Source: Meiothermus taiwanensis DSM 14542 | Lineage (GTDB): Bacteria; Deinococcota; Deinococci; Deinococcales; Thermaceae | DNA: 64,000 nucleotides | Assembly: GCA_000482765.1 (NCBI GenBank) | Contig: AXWR01000004.1 | Coordinates: forward strand, 1-64,000 | Direction: 5' to 3' | Shown here: positions 51,712 through 62,148 of the stretch, in pieces | Position numbering within the stretch: position 1 is the stretch's first letter | How the letters are laid out: each line of letters begins with the position of its first letter | Translations under genes and position numbers: made by a program | The notes under the pieces: model-generated | The model's input: the letters and a program-made list of their open reading frames with translations, nothing else | Told to the model about the DNA's origin: nothing | Database searches by the model: none

Positions 51712-53094
51712 CTAGATATGAAGCGGCTTATCCCAGGTGGCTAGCGCAGCTTCCTTGAGCACCTCAGCCAGGGTGGGGTGGGCGTGGGAGGCGCGGGCCA
51801 GATCCTCTGCAGAAGCGTGGAAGGCCATGGCCACGGCCGCCTCGGCTATCAGATCGCCTGCTCGAGGTCCGATGATGTGCACCCCCAGAATGCGGTCGGT
51901 CTCGGCGTGGGCCAGAATTTTCGCGAAGCCGTCGGTATCATTCATGGCTCGAGCCCGGCCGTTGGCCGAGAAGGGGAAGGAGCCTTTTTTATAGGGCACA
52001 CCCGCCGCCTTGAGCTCCTCTTCGCTTTTGCCCACCGAGGCAATTTCGGGGTGGGTATAGACCACGTTGGGTATGGAGTTGTAGTCGACGTGACCATAGC
52101 CCGTCACCATGTACTCCACAGCCGCGTAACCTTCTTCTTCGGCTTTGTGAGCCAGCATGGGGCCAGCGATCACGTCGCCGATTGCAAAGATGCTGGGCAC
52201 CGCAGTCTGGTAATGGGCGTTGACGGGAATCCGGCCCCGCTCGTCGGTGCTGAGGCCCACGTTTTCCAGGCCCAGCCCATCGGTGTTGGGGATTCGTCCG
52301 GTGGCCAGCAGAACCCGGTCGGCCACCAAGGGTTCGCCGCCTTCGTACTCCACAACGCCCTTACCATCCTTGGCGTAAGCCGCAGTCACCCGGACACCGG
52401 TGCGGATCTCCAGGCCCTGTTTCCTGAAGATCTTTTCGGCGGCTCGGGCCACCTCGCCGTCCATGCCCCCCAGGATGTGGGGGAGATACTCCAGCACTGT
52501 TACCTTGGCCCCCAGGCGGTTCCAGACCGAGCCAAGCTCGAGGCCGATCACCCCACCCCCGATCACCACCAGGTGCTCGGGCACGTGGGGGTAGGCGATG
52601 GCCTGATCCGAGGTGCCCACAATCTCATAGTCCAGCTCAACCCCTTTGAGGGGGGCCGGCTTGGAGCCTGTCGCAATCAGGATGCGCTCGGTCTCGAGTT
52701 CCTGCACCCCCTCGGGGCCTTCGACCCGCACCTTATTGGGGGTGAGAATCGTGCCATGGCCCAGGTAGCGTGTAACTTTGTTTTTCTTAAACAGGTACTC
52801 CACGCCCCCGGTGTTGGCTTTGACCACCTTGTCCTTGTGGGCCATCAGAGCTGCTAGATCCAGCTCGACCTGGCCGATTTTGGCGCCGATGATCTGGTTG
52901 TGTTGTGCGGCGTGGATTTTCTCGCTCGCTTCCAAGAGGGCTTTAGAGGGTATGCAGCCCACCCGCAGGCAGGTGCCACCCAGGGCCTGCTCCTTTTCCA
53001 CGCAGGCCACATCCAAACCAAGCTGGGCTGCCTTAATGGCCGCCACATACCCACCGGGCCCCGCACCGATGACCACCAGTTGATGTCTGGGCAT
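51712..53094 (-). CDS. lpdA: Dihydrolipoyl dehydrogenase (E3)
   Basis: 460 residues. The FAD-binding GAGPGGYVAAIKAAQ (about 9-23), the redox disulfide in GGTCLRVGCIPSK (about 39-51), the NAD-binding GGGVIGLELGSVW and the catalytic His in GAHII... HAHPTLAE near the C-terminus are all present. It reoxidises dihydrolipoamide of the sucB product. Third gene of sucA-sucB-lpdA; 14 nt separate it from sucB. It may also serve the 2-oxoacid dehydrogenase E1 at 26950-28979, which lacks its own E3. Confidence 0.96.
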   Translation of the reverse strand: MPRHQLVVIGAGPGGYVAAIKAAQLGLDVACVEKEQALGGTCLRVGCIPSKALLEASEKIHAAQHNQIIGAKIGQVELDLAALMAHKDKVVKANTGGVEYLFKKNKVTRYLGHGTILTPNKVRVEGPEGVQELETERILIATGSKPAPLKGVELDYEIVGTSDQAIAYPHVPEHLVVIGGGVIGLELGSVWNRLGAKVTVLEYLPHILGGMDGEVARAAEKIFRKQGLEIRTGVRVTAAYAKDGKGVVEYEGGEPLVADRVLLATGRIPNTDGLGLENVGLSTDERGRIPVNAHYQTAVPSIFAIGDVIAGPMLAHKAEEEGYAAVEYMVTGYGHVDYNSIPNVVYTHPEIASVGKSEEELKAAGVPYKKGSFPFSANGRARAMNDTDGFAKILAHAETDRILGVHIIGPRAGDLIAEAAVAMAFHASAEDLARASHAHPTLAEVLKEAALATWDKPLHI

Positions 53095-53108
53095 ACTTCC
53101 TCACAAAG

Positions 53109-54287
53109 TTAGATTTCCAGGGTTAGGCGTACCGGGTTTTCGATGAGTTCCTTGATGCGCTTGAGGAAGGTGACGGCCTCGCGTCCATCCACAATGCGAT
53201 GATCGTAAGACAGCGCCAGGTTCATCATGGGGCGGATGACCACCGCGCCGTTTTTGGCGACCGGACGCTCGACGATGGCGTGCATGCCCAGAATACCCAC
53301 CTGGGGTGGATTGAGGATGGGCGTGGAGTTGAGCGAGCCGTAGATGCCACCGTTGGTGATGGTAAAGGTGCCACCCATCAGCTCTTCGGGCTTGATTTTC
53401 TTTTCCCGCACCCGGGCCCCGAAGTCGGCAATTACCGCTTCAATCTGGGCCATCGAGAGCCGATCGGCATCGCGAATCACCGGCACCACCAGGCCTTCGC
53501 CCCCGCCCACGGCAATACCGATGTCGTAGTAGCGGTGGTAAACGATCTCCGTCCCACGGATTTCCGCGTTGAGCTGGGGAATTTCCTGCAGGGCCTGCAC
53601 CACTGCTTTCACAAAAAAGCTCATAAAGCCCAGCTTGAAGCCGTATTTTTTCTGGAAGGCCTCGCCGTACTCTTTGCGCAGTTCCATCACCGCGCTCATA
53701 TCGGCCTCGTTGAAGGTGGTGAGCATGGCGGTGTTCTGCTTAGCCGCCAGCAAGCGCTCGGCGATGCGGCGGCGCAGAGGGGTCATGGGCACCACATCCT
53801 CACGGCGTTCGCCCTTTTGCACGGGTGGGGCGCTGGGCGCGGGCTGTGGGGCGGGGGGCGGTGTGGCTACCGCTCGCTGCACGTCTTCTTTCAAGACCCG
53901 GCCGCCGGGGCCGCTTCCAGGGATGCTCGAGGCCTGTAAACCGGCCTGCGCCGCCAACCGCTCGGCCGCTGGCATCACCTTGCTTTCGGTGACTGCGGCC
54001 TGGCTGGGGGCGGGTGCGCTCTGGGTAGGGGCGCTGCTCGAGGCCTCGGCGGCACCTTCTTCCAGCAGGGCCACCACATCGCCCACCTTGGCCTGTCCGC
54101 TGGGGATGAGGATTTTGCTCAGCCGCCCGGCCACCGGCGCGGGTAGCTCGAGGGTGGCTTTATCGGTAACCAGTTCCACCAGGGGCTCGTCGACCTTAAC
54201 CGTGTCCCCTTCCTTCTTAAGCCACTGGCCGATCTCAACTTCGGTGATGGACTCGCCAACTGCAGGTATTTTTAGTTCTAAGGCCAT
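53109..54287 (-). CDS. sucB: 2-oxoglutarate dehydrogenase E2 (dihydrolipoyl succinyltransferase)
   Basis: 392 residues from the ATG at 54287 (GGAGACAGT upstream). One lipoyl domain (1-75) with the lipoylated Lys in [10 protein letters not shown], an Ala/Pro/Ser linker, the E3-binding domain (about 115-150, [20 protein letters not shown]), another linker and the catalytic domain with [11 protein letters not shown] (active-site His and Asp). It transfers succinyl groups to CoA and forms the 24-mer core. Between sucA and lpdA in the operon. Confidence 0.95.
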   Translation of the reverse strand: MALELKIPAVGESITEVEIGQWLKKEGDTVKVDEPLVELVTDKATLELPAPVAGRLSKILIPSGQAKVGDVVALLEEGAAEASSSAPTQSAPAPSQAAVTESKVMPAAERLAAQAGLQASSIPGSGPGGRVLKEDVQRAVATPPPAPQPAPSAPPVQKGERREDVVPMTPLRRRIAERLLAAKQNTAMLTTFNEADMSAVMELRKEYGEAFQKKYGFKLGFMSFFVKAVVQALQEIPQLNAEIRGTEIVYHRYYDIGIAVGGGEGLVVPVIRDADRLSMAQIEAVIADFGARVREKKIKPEELMGGTFTITNGGIYGSLNSTPILNPPQVGILGMHAIVERPVAKNGAVVIRPMMNLALSYDHRIVDGREAVTFLKRIKELIENPVRLTLEI

Positions 54288-54331
54288 ACTGTCTCCACTC
54301 AAGCAGGGTAACTTTACCTTATCTCGCTCTC

Positions 54332-57043
54332 CTAGAGCCCCAGGGCTGCCGAAACGATCGCCTGCTGCTCTTTATCGTGCACCTTTTTGGAGCCCACCGC
54401 CGGACTGCTGGACTCGGGCCGGGCCACCACGCGCAGCGGGTGCCCAAATATGCGGTCGCCAAAGCGGGCGCGGATAAACCACCAGGCCCCCATGTTGGCG
54501 GGTTCCTCCTGCACCCAGACCACCTCGGTTGGCTCGGGGTAGGGGGCCAGGGCGGCCTCGAGCTCCTTGTTTGGGAAGGGGTAGAGCTGCTCGAGGCGAA
54601 CAATGTCCACGTCGTTTTTCTGGGCAGCTTTGCGGGCGGCCTCGAGGTCATAGAAAACCTTACCCGAGCAGAGTAGGATCCGCTTTGCTTTGCTGTTGGG
54701 GGTACCAGCCAGTACGCGCTGGAACCGGCCCTGCGCTAGCTCCTCGAGGCGGGAGACCGCATCGGGGTTGCGCAGGAGGCTCTTGGGGGTCATCACAATG
54801 AGGGGTTTGCGCCAGGGCCGCACCACCTGGCGGCGCAGCAGATGGAAGTACTGGGCTGGGGTGGTGGGGTAGGTGACCTGCATGTTGTCGTTGGAGCAGA
54901 GCTGCAAGAAGCGCTCGAGGCGGGCGCTGCTGTGTTCGGGGCCGCCCCCCTCCATGCCATGTGGGAGCAACATTACGATGCCCGAAAGGCGGCTCCACTT
55001 GGCCTCGGCCGAGGCGATAAACTGGTCGATGATCACCTGCGCGGTGTTGACGAAGTCGCCATACTGGGCTTCCCAGGCCACCAGGGCCTCGGGCATATCC
55101 AGGCTATAGCCGTACTCAAAGCCCAGCACCCCTGCCTCTGAGAGGGCCGAGTTGTACAGCTCCACCGGGGCCTGCCCCTCGGCTAGGTGGTTGGCCGGAA
55201 TATACCGTTCCCCCGTGATATGGTCGGTGTAACCGCCGTGGCGCTGGGTAAAGGTTCCCCGTACCACATCCTGCCCGGAGATGCGCACCCGGTGCCCCTC
55301 CACTGCCAGCGAAGCAAAGGCCAGCATCTCGGCGGCGGCCCAGTCCAGCGGGCGCTTGTTCAGCCCCATCTCACGCCGGGCTTCCACGAACCGCACCAGC
55401 TTGGGGTGTAGATGGAAACCCTCGGGCAGGCGGGTAAGCCCCTCCATCAGGGCTGCGAGCTTCTCTGTGGCAACCCCGGTCTCGGGGTCGGGAACGCCCT
55501 CCTCCGGGCCGCCCAGATAGCCTTTCCAGACCCCACCACCGGCAGGGGGGCGGGTGGGTGTGGGTTCCCGTCGGGCCCCCGAGAAGGCGGCCTCGAGGGT
55601 GTCTTGATATTGTTTAGCCAGGGCTTCGCAGCTTTCGGGGGTGCACAGGCCCTCCTGCTCGAGCTTGGCCTGGTAGCTCAGGTACAGGGGCTTCTTGGCC
55701 GCGATGCGGCGGTACATGTTGGGCTGGGTGAAGCTTGGCTCGTCGGTTTCGTTGTGGCCGCGCTTGCGGTAGCCAATCAGGTCGATGAAGACATCCCGCT
55801 TGAACTCCTTGCGGAAGTCCATGGCCAGGGCCACCACGCCCACCAGGGCCTCGGGGTCTTCGGCGTTGACGTGGAAGATGGGGGATTCCACCATCTTGGC
55901 GATCTCGGTGGAGTAACGCCCGGCGGTGTACTCGTGGGGTTCGGTGGTGAAGCCCACCTGGTTGTTCAGGATGATATGCAGCGCCCCGCCCACCGTGTAG
56001 GCCGGCAGGCCGGAGATGTTGAGCGTCTCCTGCACGATGCCTTCACCGATAAATGCGGCATCGCCGTGCACCAGCAAGAGCATCCCTTTTTCGCGCTTGA
56101 CATCCCCAAAGCGGTCTTGCTTGGCACGGGTACGGCCCATAGCCACCGGGGCCACAAACTCCAGATGGGAGGGGTTGAAATTGAGCGACAAATGCAGCTT
56201 GCCGTAAGGGGTCTCGATATCGTTGGAATAGCCCAGGTGGTACTTCACATCGCCGTGGTAGCCCTCGGGGAAGTGCTCTTCAAACTCCAGGAAGATGTCC
56301 CGCATGGGTTTTTTGACCACATTGGCCAGTACGTTCAGGCGGCCCCGGTGGGCCATGCCCATTACCACCTCCACCACCCCCTGCCGGGCTGCGTTCTCGA
56401 GGGCGATATCCAGAAGGGGTATCAGCGACTCGGTGCCCTCGAGGCTAAAGGTTTTGGCCCCCAGGTACTTCTTCTGCAGGAACTCCTCAAAGAGCGTGGC
56501 CTGCATCAGGCGTAGATGGATGTTTTTTTTCTGCTCGGGGGTGGGCTTTGGAAAGCCCGAGGCCAGGCGGGCCTCAATCCAGTTGCGAACCACCGGATCG
56601 TCGAGGTGGCCGTACTCGATGCCCACCGTGCCCCCGTAGCGGGCCTTGTACTGTTCCAGCACGGCTCGCAGCGTCGGGGCCCCGAGTTCTGCAGGGATGG
56701 GCCGGTCGAGGTCGGCCTCGCTCAGTCCAAAGAAGCTGGGGTCGAGCTCAGGGGGTGTGCGGCGTTCCCGCCCCAAAGGGTCGATGCGGGCAATCAGATG
56801 CCCCCGCTCACGGTAGGTGCGCAGGAAACGCACAGCCCGCAAGAAAAACGAGGCCAGCTCGGCGAGCGAGGCCTCGTGGATCGGTTGTCGTTCCGCTAGG
56901 CCATTGCCGGTGGGCTCGAGCTGAACCTTCTGGAAATAACTCGCCCACTCCGCCGGAATGGAGGCCGGGTTCTTTTCGTACTCCTGGTACAGCGCCTCGA
57001 GGAAAGCCAGATTCGAACTATCGATAGACCGTTCCATACTCAC
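54332..57043 (-). CDS. sucA: 2-oxoglutarate dehydrogenase E1
   Basis: 903 residues, homodimeric E1 that decarboxylates 2-oxoglutarate with thiamine diphosphate. The N-terminus [20 protein letters not shown] is the E2-binding segment; [27 protein letters not shown] (Mg/ThDP) and [20 protein letters not shown] are family signatures. The GTG at 57043 lies 8 nt after TAGACT (57057-57052, minus strand), consistent with a leaderless operon; ATG 57037 is the alternative. Heads sucA-sucB-lpdA. Confidence 0.95.
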   Translation of the reverse strand: MSMERSIDSSNLAFLEALYQEYEKNPASIPAEWASYFQKVQLEPTGNGLAERQPIHEASLAELASFFLRAVRFLRTYRERGHLIARIDPLGRERRTPPELDPSFFGLSEADLDRPIPAELGAPTLRAVLEQYKARYGGTVGIEYGHLDDPVVRNWIEARLASGFPKPTPEQKKNIHLRLMQATLFEEFLQKKYLGAKTFSLEGTESLIPLLDIALENAARQGVVEVVMGMAHRGRLNVLANVVKKPMRDIFLEFEEHFPEGYHGDVKYHLGYSNDIETPYGKLHLSLNFNPSHLEFVAPVAMGRTRAKQDRFGDVKREKGMLLLVHGDAAFIGEGIVQETLNISGLPAYTVGGALHIILNNQVGFTTEPHEYTAGRYSTEIAKMVESPIFHVNAEDPEALVGVVALAMDFRKEFKRDVFIDLIGYRKRGHNETDEPSFTQPNMYRRIAAKKPLYLSYQAKLEQEGLCTPESCEALAKQYQDTLEAAFSGARREPTPTRPPAGGGVWKGYLGGPEEGVPDPETGVATEKLAALMEGLTRLPEGFHLHPKLVRFVEARREMGLNKRPLDWAAAEMLAFASLAVEGHRVRISGQDVVRGTFTQRHGGYTDHITGERYIPANHLAEGQAPVELYNSALSEAGVLGFEYGYSLDMPEALVAWEAQYGDFVNTAQVIIDQFIASAEAKWSRLSGIVMLLPHGMEGGGPEHSSARLERFLQLCSNDNMQVTYPTTPAQYFHLLRRQVVRPWRKPLIVMTPKSLLRNPDAVSRLEELAQGRFQRVLAGTPNSKAKRILLCSGKVFYDLEAARKAAQKNDVDIVRLEQLYPFPNKELEAALAPYPEPTEVVWVQEEPANMGAWWFIRARFGDRIFGHPLRVVARPESSSPAVGSKKVHDKEQQAIVSAALGL

Positions 57044-57108
57044 GATTCCCTAGTCTACTAGGTTCTGGCCCAAAAAAACGTATCGGCTCACCGTCCGCCT
57101 GGCTACCC

Positions 57109-57393
57109 TTAGGCCAGGGTATCTACCTGTGCGGCAGCCTCGAGGTCGAGCGGTGTCACCCCCCCTGCGGAGTGCGTTACGTAAGCCACCCTAACCCGGC
57201 CCCACATGATCTCCAGGCTGTCGGGGTGGTGGTTGGTTTTTTCCGCCAGCAGCGCCACCCTGACCGCAAAACTTACCCCATGGGCGTAGGAATCGAAGTC
57301 GTAAGTCTTCTCGATCCGCCCCTGTGTGAGATGCCATCCAGGCAGGTTTTTCAAAGCGTTTTCGATCTCTTTCTCGCTGAGCTTGGCCGCCAT
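57109..57393 (-). CDS. phhB: Pterin-4a-carbinolamine dehydratase
   Basis: 94 residues from ATG 57393 with a GGAGGTG ribosome-binding site. The PCD signature includes KTNHHPD (catalytic His pair), LEIMWGRVRV, and a final His and Asp in THSAGGVTPLDLE. It regenerates tetrahydrobiopterin-type cofactors after aromatic amino-acid hydroxylation; no hydroxylase is beside it. COG2154 members are also found beside molybdopterin functions, which this genome has at 34544-41957, but linkage here is only distant. Monocistronic, divergent from metE. Confidence 0.9.
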   Translation of the reverse strand: MAAKLSEKEIENALKNLPGWHLTQGRIEKTYDFDSYAHGVSFAVRVALLAEKTNHHPDSLEIMWGRVRVAYVTHSAGGVTPLDLEAAAQVDTLA

Positions 57394-57560
57394 AAGCACA
57401 CCTCCTCTCCACTACGTTACGCCTTTTGGGCCCCTCAGAATGAGGCGGGATATGAAAAGCTCGATCTCGGCTCGCATTGCTTTTTCTCCGATAGCTCCTG
57501 AAGCAGTTTGCCCGAGCTCCTCAGAGGTTGTGCTATCCTCTTTTCTCGTGGAGGCCGACG

Positions 57561-59855
57561 ATGATCCTCACCCATATCCTTGGTTTTCCTCGTATTGGGC
57601 CCCGGCGCGAGCTCAAGTTCGCTTTGGAGAAGTACTGGCGGGGCGAGATCGGCGCGGATGAGCTCGAGGCGGTGGGTCGGCAGCTCAGGGCCCAGCACTG
57701 GGCCCTGCAGAAGGAGGCCGGACTGGCTTTTCTCACCGTCGGCGACTTCGCCTACTACGACCACGTGGCCAACCACCTCCAGTGGCTGGGCTGCGAGCCG
57801 GCCCGTTTCGGCTTCCGGGGGGATGAGCCGGAGCTCGACCGCTACTTTATTATGGCCCGGGGCCTGGCCCGCGATGGGGAGGATCCGCAAGCCGGCCGGC
57901 CAGCTTTGGAGATGACCAAGTGGTTCGACACCAACTACCACTACCTGGTGCCGGAGTTCCTCCCCGAGACGGAGTTCGCGCTTAGAAGCGAGCGGCTTTT
58001 CCGCGAGATCGAGGAGGCCAGGGCCCTTGGGCATCCCATCAAGGTGGTTCTATTGGGCCCCCTGACCTTCCTGTGGCTCGGGAAGGAGAAGGCCCCGGGG
58101 TTCAGCCGGCTGGAGCTTCTTGAGCGCCTTCTTCCGGTGTACGAAGCCCTGCTCGCTCGGCTCAGGGATGAGGGGGTGGCCTGGGTTCAGCTCGATGAGC
58201 CCATCCTCGGCCTGGATCTTTCCCCTGAGTGGCGGGTGGCCTTCGCGCCGGCCTACCGGCGGCTGGGCGCGGCGGGTATTCCCATCCTCCTCGCCACCTA
58301 CTTCTCCCCGCTCATGGAGAACCTCGAGCTGGCCTGCGAGCTCCCCGTGGCCGGGCTGCATATCGACGCGGTGCGGGCCCGGGAAGAGGCCCTCCCCGCG
58401 GCCGAGCGGCTGCCGTCTGAACGGGTGCTTTCGCTGGGGATCGTGGACGGGCGCAACGTCTGGCGCACCGACCTCGAGGCCGCCCTGGCCCTGCTCCGCC
58501 CGGTGCTGGCGCGCCGCAAGGAACTCTGGCTCGCCCCCTCCGCTTCGCTTTTGCACGTACCCTATAGCCTGGAAAAAGAGACCCAGCTCGACCCCGAGCT
58601 GCGCAGCTGGCTGGCCTTCGCGCAGGAGAAGCTCGGCGAACTCAAAACCCTGCAACAGGCTCTTCTGGGAGACCCCGCGGCCGAGCCCGCTCTGGCCGAG
58701 GCCCGCCGGGCCCTGGCCTCGCGGCAAACCAGCCCCCGGGTGCACAACCCGGCGGTGGCCGAGCGCCTGAAAAACCTTCCCCCGGACGCCGACCGGCGCC
58801 GCTCCCCCTTCCAGGTGCGCCGGGCCCTCCAGCGGGCCCGCTTCGACCTGCCCCTCCTGCCCACCACCACCATCGGCTCCTTCCCCCAGACCCCTGGGAT
58901 CCGCGCCCCACGGGCGGCCTACAAGCGGGGCAAGCTTTCCTGGGAGGAGTACGAGGCGGCGATGAAGCGAGAGATTGCCCACGCCATCGCCGTCCAGGAG
59001 GAACTGGGCCTGGATGTCTTGGTGCATGGTGAGGCGGAGCGCAACGACATGGTCGAGTACTTTGCCGAGCAGCTGGAGGGGTTCTGCTTCACCGAGAACG
59101 GCTGGGTGCAGTCTTATGGCTCGCGCTGCGTCAAGCCGCCCATTGTCTACGGGGACGTCGCCCGCCCCCGGCCGATGACGGTTTCCTGGGCCACCTACGC
59201 CCAGAGCCTCACCCAAAAGCCGGTCAAGGGGATGCTCACCGGGCCGGTGACCCTGCTGCAGTGGTCCTTCGTGCGCGACGACCAGCCCCGCTTCCTCACC
59301 GCCTACCAGATCGCCCTGGCCATCCGCGACGAGGTGCAGGATCTCGAGCGCGCCGGGATCGGGATCATCCAGATCGACGAGCCGGCCTTGCGCGAGGGGC
59401 TGCCCCTGCGGCGAGCCCAGCAGGAAGAGTACCTGGAGTGGGCCACCCGGGCCTTCCGCCTGGCGGCCTCGGGGGTAGCCGACGAGACCCAGATCCACAC
59501 CCACATGTGCTACTCCGAGTTCAACGACATCCTGCCGCAGATCGCCGCCATGGACGCCGATGTGATCACCATCGAGGCCAGCCGCTCGGACATGGAGCTC
59601 CTGGCCGGCTTCGGCAAGTTCCGCTACCCCAACGAGATCGGCCCTGGGGTCTACGACGTCCACTCCCCGCGGGTGCCGAGCGTCGAGGAGATCGTGCGTC
59701 TCATCCAGAAGGCCCTCGCAGTCATCCCCGCCGAGAACCTCTGGGTCAACCCGGACTGCGGCCTCAAAACCCGGGGCTGGCCGGAGACCCAGGCGGCTTT
59801 GCGCAACATGGTGGAGGCGGCGCACCAGGCCCGCTCCCTGCTGCCCAGCGCGTAG
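57561..59855 (+). CDS. metE: Cobalamin-independent methionine synthase
   Basis: 764 residues from ATG 57561 (GGAGG at 57550-57554); transfers a methyl group from 5-methyltetrahydropteroyl-glutamate to homocysteine. Two homologous barrels: N-terminal [20 protein letters not shown]-terminal starting [12 protein letters not shown]. Zinc ligands are His and Cys in [11 protein letters not shown] and Cys in [13 protein letters not shown], plus a Glu between. Upstream, 57400-57560 holds no SAM or cobalamin riboswitch I can recognise; GTGCTATCCTC at 57531-57541 may include a weak -10. Long antisense open frames here are artefacts of GC-rich codon use. Confidence 0.96.
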   Translation: MILTHILGFPRIGPRRELKFALEKYWRGEIGADELEAVGRQLRAQHWALQKEAGLAFLTVGDFAYYDHVANHLQWLGCEPARFGFRGDEPELDRYFIMARGLARDGEDPQAGRPALEMTKWFDTNYHYLVPEFLPETEFALRSERLFREIEEARALGHPIKVVLLGPLTFLWLGKEKAPGFSRLELLERLLPVYEALLARLRDEGVAWVQLDEPILGLDLSPEWRVAFAPAYRRLGAAGIPILLATYFSPLMENLELACELPVAGLHIDAVRAREEALPAAERLPSERVLSLGIVDGRNVWRTDLEAALALLRPVLARRKELWLAPSASLLHVPYSLEKETQLDPELRSWLAFAQEKLGELKTLQQALLGDPAAEPALAEARRALASRQTSPRVHNPAVAERLKNLPPDADRRRSPFQVRRALQRARFDLPLLPTTTIGSFPQTPGIRAPRAAYKRGKLSWEEYEAAMKREIAHAIAVQEELGLDVLVHGEAERNDMVEYFAEQLEGFCFTENGWVQSYGSRCVKPPIVYGDVARPRPMTVSWATYAQSLTQKPVKGMLTGPVTLLQWSFVRDDQPRFLTAYQIALAIRDEVQDLERAGIGIIQIDEPALREGLPLRRAQQEEYLEWATRAFRLAASGVADETQIHTHMCYSEFNDILPQIAAMDADVITIEASRSDMELLAGFGKFRYPNEIGPGVYDVHSPRVPSVEEIVRLIQKALAVIPAENLWVNPDCGLKTRGWPETQAALRNMVEAAHQARSLLPSA

Positions 59856-59942
59856 GAGCGGCCGGATAGCGGGCTTCCTCTTGTGAGCAATCCGAGCCAC
59901 GCGAAAGAGGCTCCACTGGCTTCCCTCTTGGTCAAGCCTCGA

Positions 59943-60024
59943 TTGCAAAGCGCCAAAACGCTGTGCTATACTCCTCGCTGGCGCCTTTTTTGGGCTGGTC
60001 GCCCCGAGCCACCCAAACAAAGGC
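59943..60024 (+). promoter_or_regulatory. rplM-rpsI promoter and structured leader
   Basis: TTGCAA (59943-59948) and TATACT (59967-59972), 18-bp spacer. The leader then forms a 12-bp stem from GCCTTTTTTGGG (59983-59994) and CCCAAACAAAGGC (60012-60024) with one bulged C and a 17-nt loop. About 100 nt of untranslated RNA precede the gene, suited to feedback control by L13 or S9. Confidence 0.6.
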
Positions 60025-60078
60025 AAATCACAATCTGCGACAGCGTTGGTAGGCGCTGGCGCAAAAATGGAGACAGCA

Positions 60079-60507
60079 GTGTTCAAGACCTACGTGCCTG
60101 AACCCAAAGAACCCGGCTGGGTGCTCATCGATGCCGCAGGCCAGCCCATTGGTCGGGTGGCTTCAAAAATTGCTGCAATACTGCGTGGCAAGCACAAACC
60201 CGACTTCACCCCCAACATGGCTATGGGCGACTGCGTGGTGGTGATCAACGCGGATAAAGTGGTGCTGACGGGCTCCAAGCCCCGAACCAAGGTCTATACC
60301 CGCTACTCCGGTTATCCCGGCGGCCTGAAGCGAACTGTGGCTGCTGTGATGCTGGCCGAAAAACCGGTCAAGGCGGTGGAGCGCGCGGTTAAAGGGATGC
60401 TTCCCAAAGGCACCCTCGGCAATATTATGTTCCGCCGCTTAAAAGTTTACGCCGGAGCCACCCACCCCCATGCGGCCCAGAAACCCGTAAAGATGGAGGT
60501 TGAATAA
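60079..60507 (+). CDS. rplM: Ribosomal protein L13
   Basis: 142 residues from GTG 60079, chosen because GGAGA lies six bases upstream and because it lines up with the known Thermus L13 start (MKTYVP); ATG 60067 is possible. Core segments [39 protein letters not shown] and [10 protein letters not shown] are diagnostic. It binds 23S rRNA early in 50S assembly. Its stop overlaps the rpsI start (TAATG). Confidence 0.95.
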   Translation: MFKTYVPEPKEPGWVLIDAAGQPIGRVASKIAAILRGKHKPDFTPNMAMGDCVVVINADKVVLTGSKPRTKVYTRYSGYPGGLKRTVAAVMLAEKPVKAVERAVKGMLPKGTLGNIMFRRLKVYAGATHPHAAQKPVKMEVE

Positions 60508-60893
60508 TGGAACAGTACTACGGAACGGGCCGCCGCAAGACCAGTGTGGCCCGGGTGTTCTTGCGCCCTGGCAGCGGTAAGGTTGAGATCAACGGCATCC
60601 CTTTTGCCGATTACTTTGGTGGTTTGGTTAAGGCTGTAACGGCCCTCGAGCCCCTGCGCCGGGTTGATGCCACCAACCGCTTTGATGCTTTTATTACCGT
60701 GCGCGGCGGTGGTAAGGCCGGCCAGGTGGATGCCATCCAGCTTGGCATCGCCCGGGCCTTGGTCAACTACAACAGCGATCTGCGGGCCAAGCTCAAACCA
60801 GCCGGCCTGCTGTCCCGCGACCCGCGCGAGGTGGAGCGCAAGAAATACGGCAAGCACAAAGCCCGTAGGGCTCCGCAGTACAGCAAACGCTGA
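60507..60893 (+). CDS. rpsI: Ribosomal protein S9
   Basis: 128 residues. YYGTGRRKTSVARVFLRPG at the start, the GGGKAGQVDAIQLGIARALV core and the basic tail ending in KARRAPQYSKR, whose last Arg reaches the P-site tRNA. Complete. Transcribed with rplM and followed by a terminator. Confidence 0.96.
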   Translation: MEQYYGTGRRKTSVARVFLRPGSGKVEINGIPFADYFGGLVKAVTALEPLRRVDATNRFDAFITVRGGGKAGQVDAIQLGIARALVNYNSDLRAKLKPAGLLSRDPREVERKKYGKHKARRAPQYSKR

Positions 60894-60910
60894 ACGCTGG
60901 TGCGCTCGAA

Positions 60911-60936
60911 CCCCCACCCTCGGGTGGGGATTTTTT
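60911..60936 (+). terminator. Terminator of rplM-rpsI
   Basis: CCCCACCC (60912-60919) and GGGTGGGG (60922-60929) with a short loop, followed by ATTTTTT. Confidence 0.9.
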
Positions 60937-60951
60937 GTATGCTGGCTGACC

Positions 60952-61422
60952 ATGGATAAGGCAGAACTCGAGCGCGTGGTGGCTGCTCACGACTGGCTCT
61001 GGGCCCAGTGGTGGCCGGCCTTGTTGGCGCTTTCTCCGGAACAGGCCCAGCGAGCGGTAGGTGGTTCGTTCCCCAGCATATCAGCGACCACAGCCCATAT
61101 GGTCTGGGCCGAGGCCACCTGGCTCGAGCGCTTGCTGGGATGCGCGGTTGTGCAAACCCCAGCCAGCCCAGCCCCCCTCGAGGTTTTGCACGAACTCTGG
61201 CAGCAGGTGGCTGCAAAGCGAAAAAGCGGGCTCGAGGCCGCCGACCCGGATGCCCGCATCACCTATGCCTACTCGGGCGGAACCGCCACCAACACCGTGG
61301 CCGAGATTGTCTTACACTTTACCAGCCACGCCCATTTTCACCGAGGCCAGCTGGCCAGCCAGATGAGGCTCCTGGGCCTCCAGCCCCCATCCGCACACCT
61401 GATTGGTTTCTTTAGGCTCTAA
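60952..61422 (+). CDS. DinB-family putative metal-dependent protein
   Basis: 156 residues from ATG 60952; TATGCT at 60938-60943 may be its -10. A four-helix bundle of the DinB/YfiT type with His in AAHDWLW (near the N-terminus) and two His in LHFTSHAHFHRGQL near the C-terminus, the three usual metal ligands. Members act as thiol-S-transferases or detoxification enzymes in other bacteria; the exact role is unknown. Monocistronic between a terminator and the two-component operon. Confidence 0.8.
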   Translation: MDKAELERVVAAHDWLWAQWWPALLALSPEQAQRAVGGSFPSISATTAHMVWAEATWLERLLGCAVVQTPASPAPLEVLHELWQQVAAKRKSGLEAADPDARITYAYSGGTATNTVAEIVLHFTSHAHFHRGQLASQMRLLGLQPPSAHLIGFFRL

Positions 61423-61462
61423 ATGCCGCATGACATTTAGCTGACCAAATCACGGCTACACT
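61419..61462 (+). promoter_or_regulatory. Inverted repeat and -10 box upstream of the response regulator
   Basis: CTAAATG and CATTTAG (61419-61440) flank an 8-nt centre, followed by TACACT (61457-61462), 8 nt before the response-regulator ATG. The repeat could be an autoregulatory site or the 3' end hairpin of the preceding gene, whose stop is inside it. Confidence 0.45.
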
Positions 61463-61470
61463 AAATAGGG

Positions 61471-62139
61471 ATGTCGAAACTACTGCTGGTCGAGGACGAA
61501 CCCTCTGTGCGCCTGGGGCTTCGCCTTTCGCTCTCGAAGGCCGGGCACCAGGTGCTGGAAGCAGCCACGGCTGCCGAAGCCTGGGATAAGATGCCGGCCG
61601 CCGATCTGGTCATACTGGACTGGATGCTACCGGATGAACCCGGTCTGCGCCTGCTGGAGCGCCTGCGCCGTGATGGGCGCTACGAGCAGCTACCGGTGCT
61701 GATGCTGACTGCCCGGGCCGGCGAGCAGGATCGCGTCAAGGGGCTGACCTGCGGAGCTGACGACTACCTGACAAAGCCCTTCTCCACCCCTGAGCTCATC
61801 GCACGGGTGCAGGCCTTGCTGCGCCGCGTTGGCAAGAGCGGCCGCCTCGAGCGCGGGGCCTTGAGCCTCGATCTGGAGCGGCATCAGGCGTTTTTAGATG
61901 GTCACAGCCTCGAGCTCACCCGGCGGGAGTTTGAACTGCTGGCTTTTTTGGCGCGGCACCCGGGGCGGGTTTATACCCGTGAGGAACTCCTTGAGCGGGT
62001 CTGGGGTCAGGAGTTTCTGGGTACGGCCCGGACGGTGGATCAACACATCGCCCAGCTGCGCGATAAACTGAGCGAAGACCCCAAGGCCCCACGCTTTTTG
62101 GAAACCCTGCGGGGGGTTGGGTATCGCTTCAGGGAGTGA
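61471..62139 (+). CDS. phoB: PhoB-like response regulator (OmpR family)
   Basis: 222 residues. The receiver has the acidic pair in LLVEDEPS, the phospho-acceptor Asp in LVILDWMLPDEPG (residue 51), the Thr in MLTARAGE and Lys in YLTKPFS; residues 125-222 are an OmpR/PhoB winged helix (LTRREFELLAFLARHPGRVY, RTVDQHIAQLRDKLSEDP). The kinase gene follows after 9 nt, then phoU, which points to phosphate sensing. The pho name rests on this context. Confidence 0.88.
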   Translation: MSKLLLVEDEPSVRLGLRLSLSKAGHQVLEAATAAEAWDKMPAADLVILDWMLPDEPGLRLLERLRRDGRYEQLPVLMLTARAGEQDRVKGLTCGADDYLTKPFSTPELIARVQALLRRVGKSGRLERGALSLDLERHQAFLDGHSLELTRREFELLAFLARHPGRVYTREELLERVWGQEFLGTARTVDQHIAQLRDKLSEDPKAPRFLETLRGVGYRFRE

Positions 62140-62148
62140 GCCTGCGTG

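Noticed and set aside
57400..57560. Possible SAM or cobalamin riboswitch before metE
   Set aside because: I could not find the conserved cores of either class; only short GC hairpins are present.
58050..60086. 678-codon frame antisense to metE
   Set aside because: Shadow of metE, whose zinc ligands and length are correct on the plus strand.
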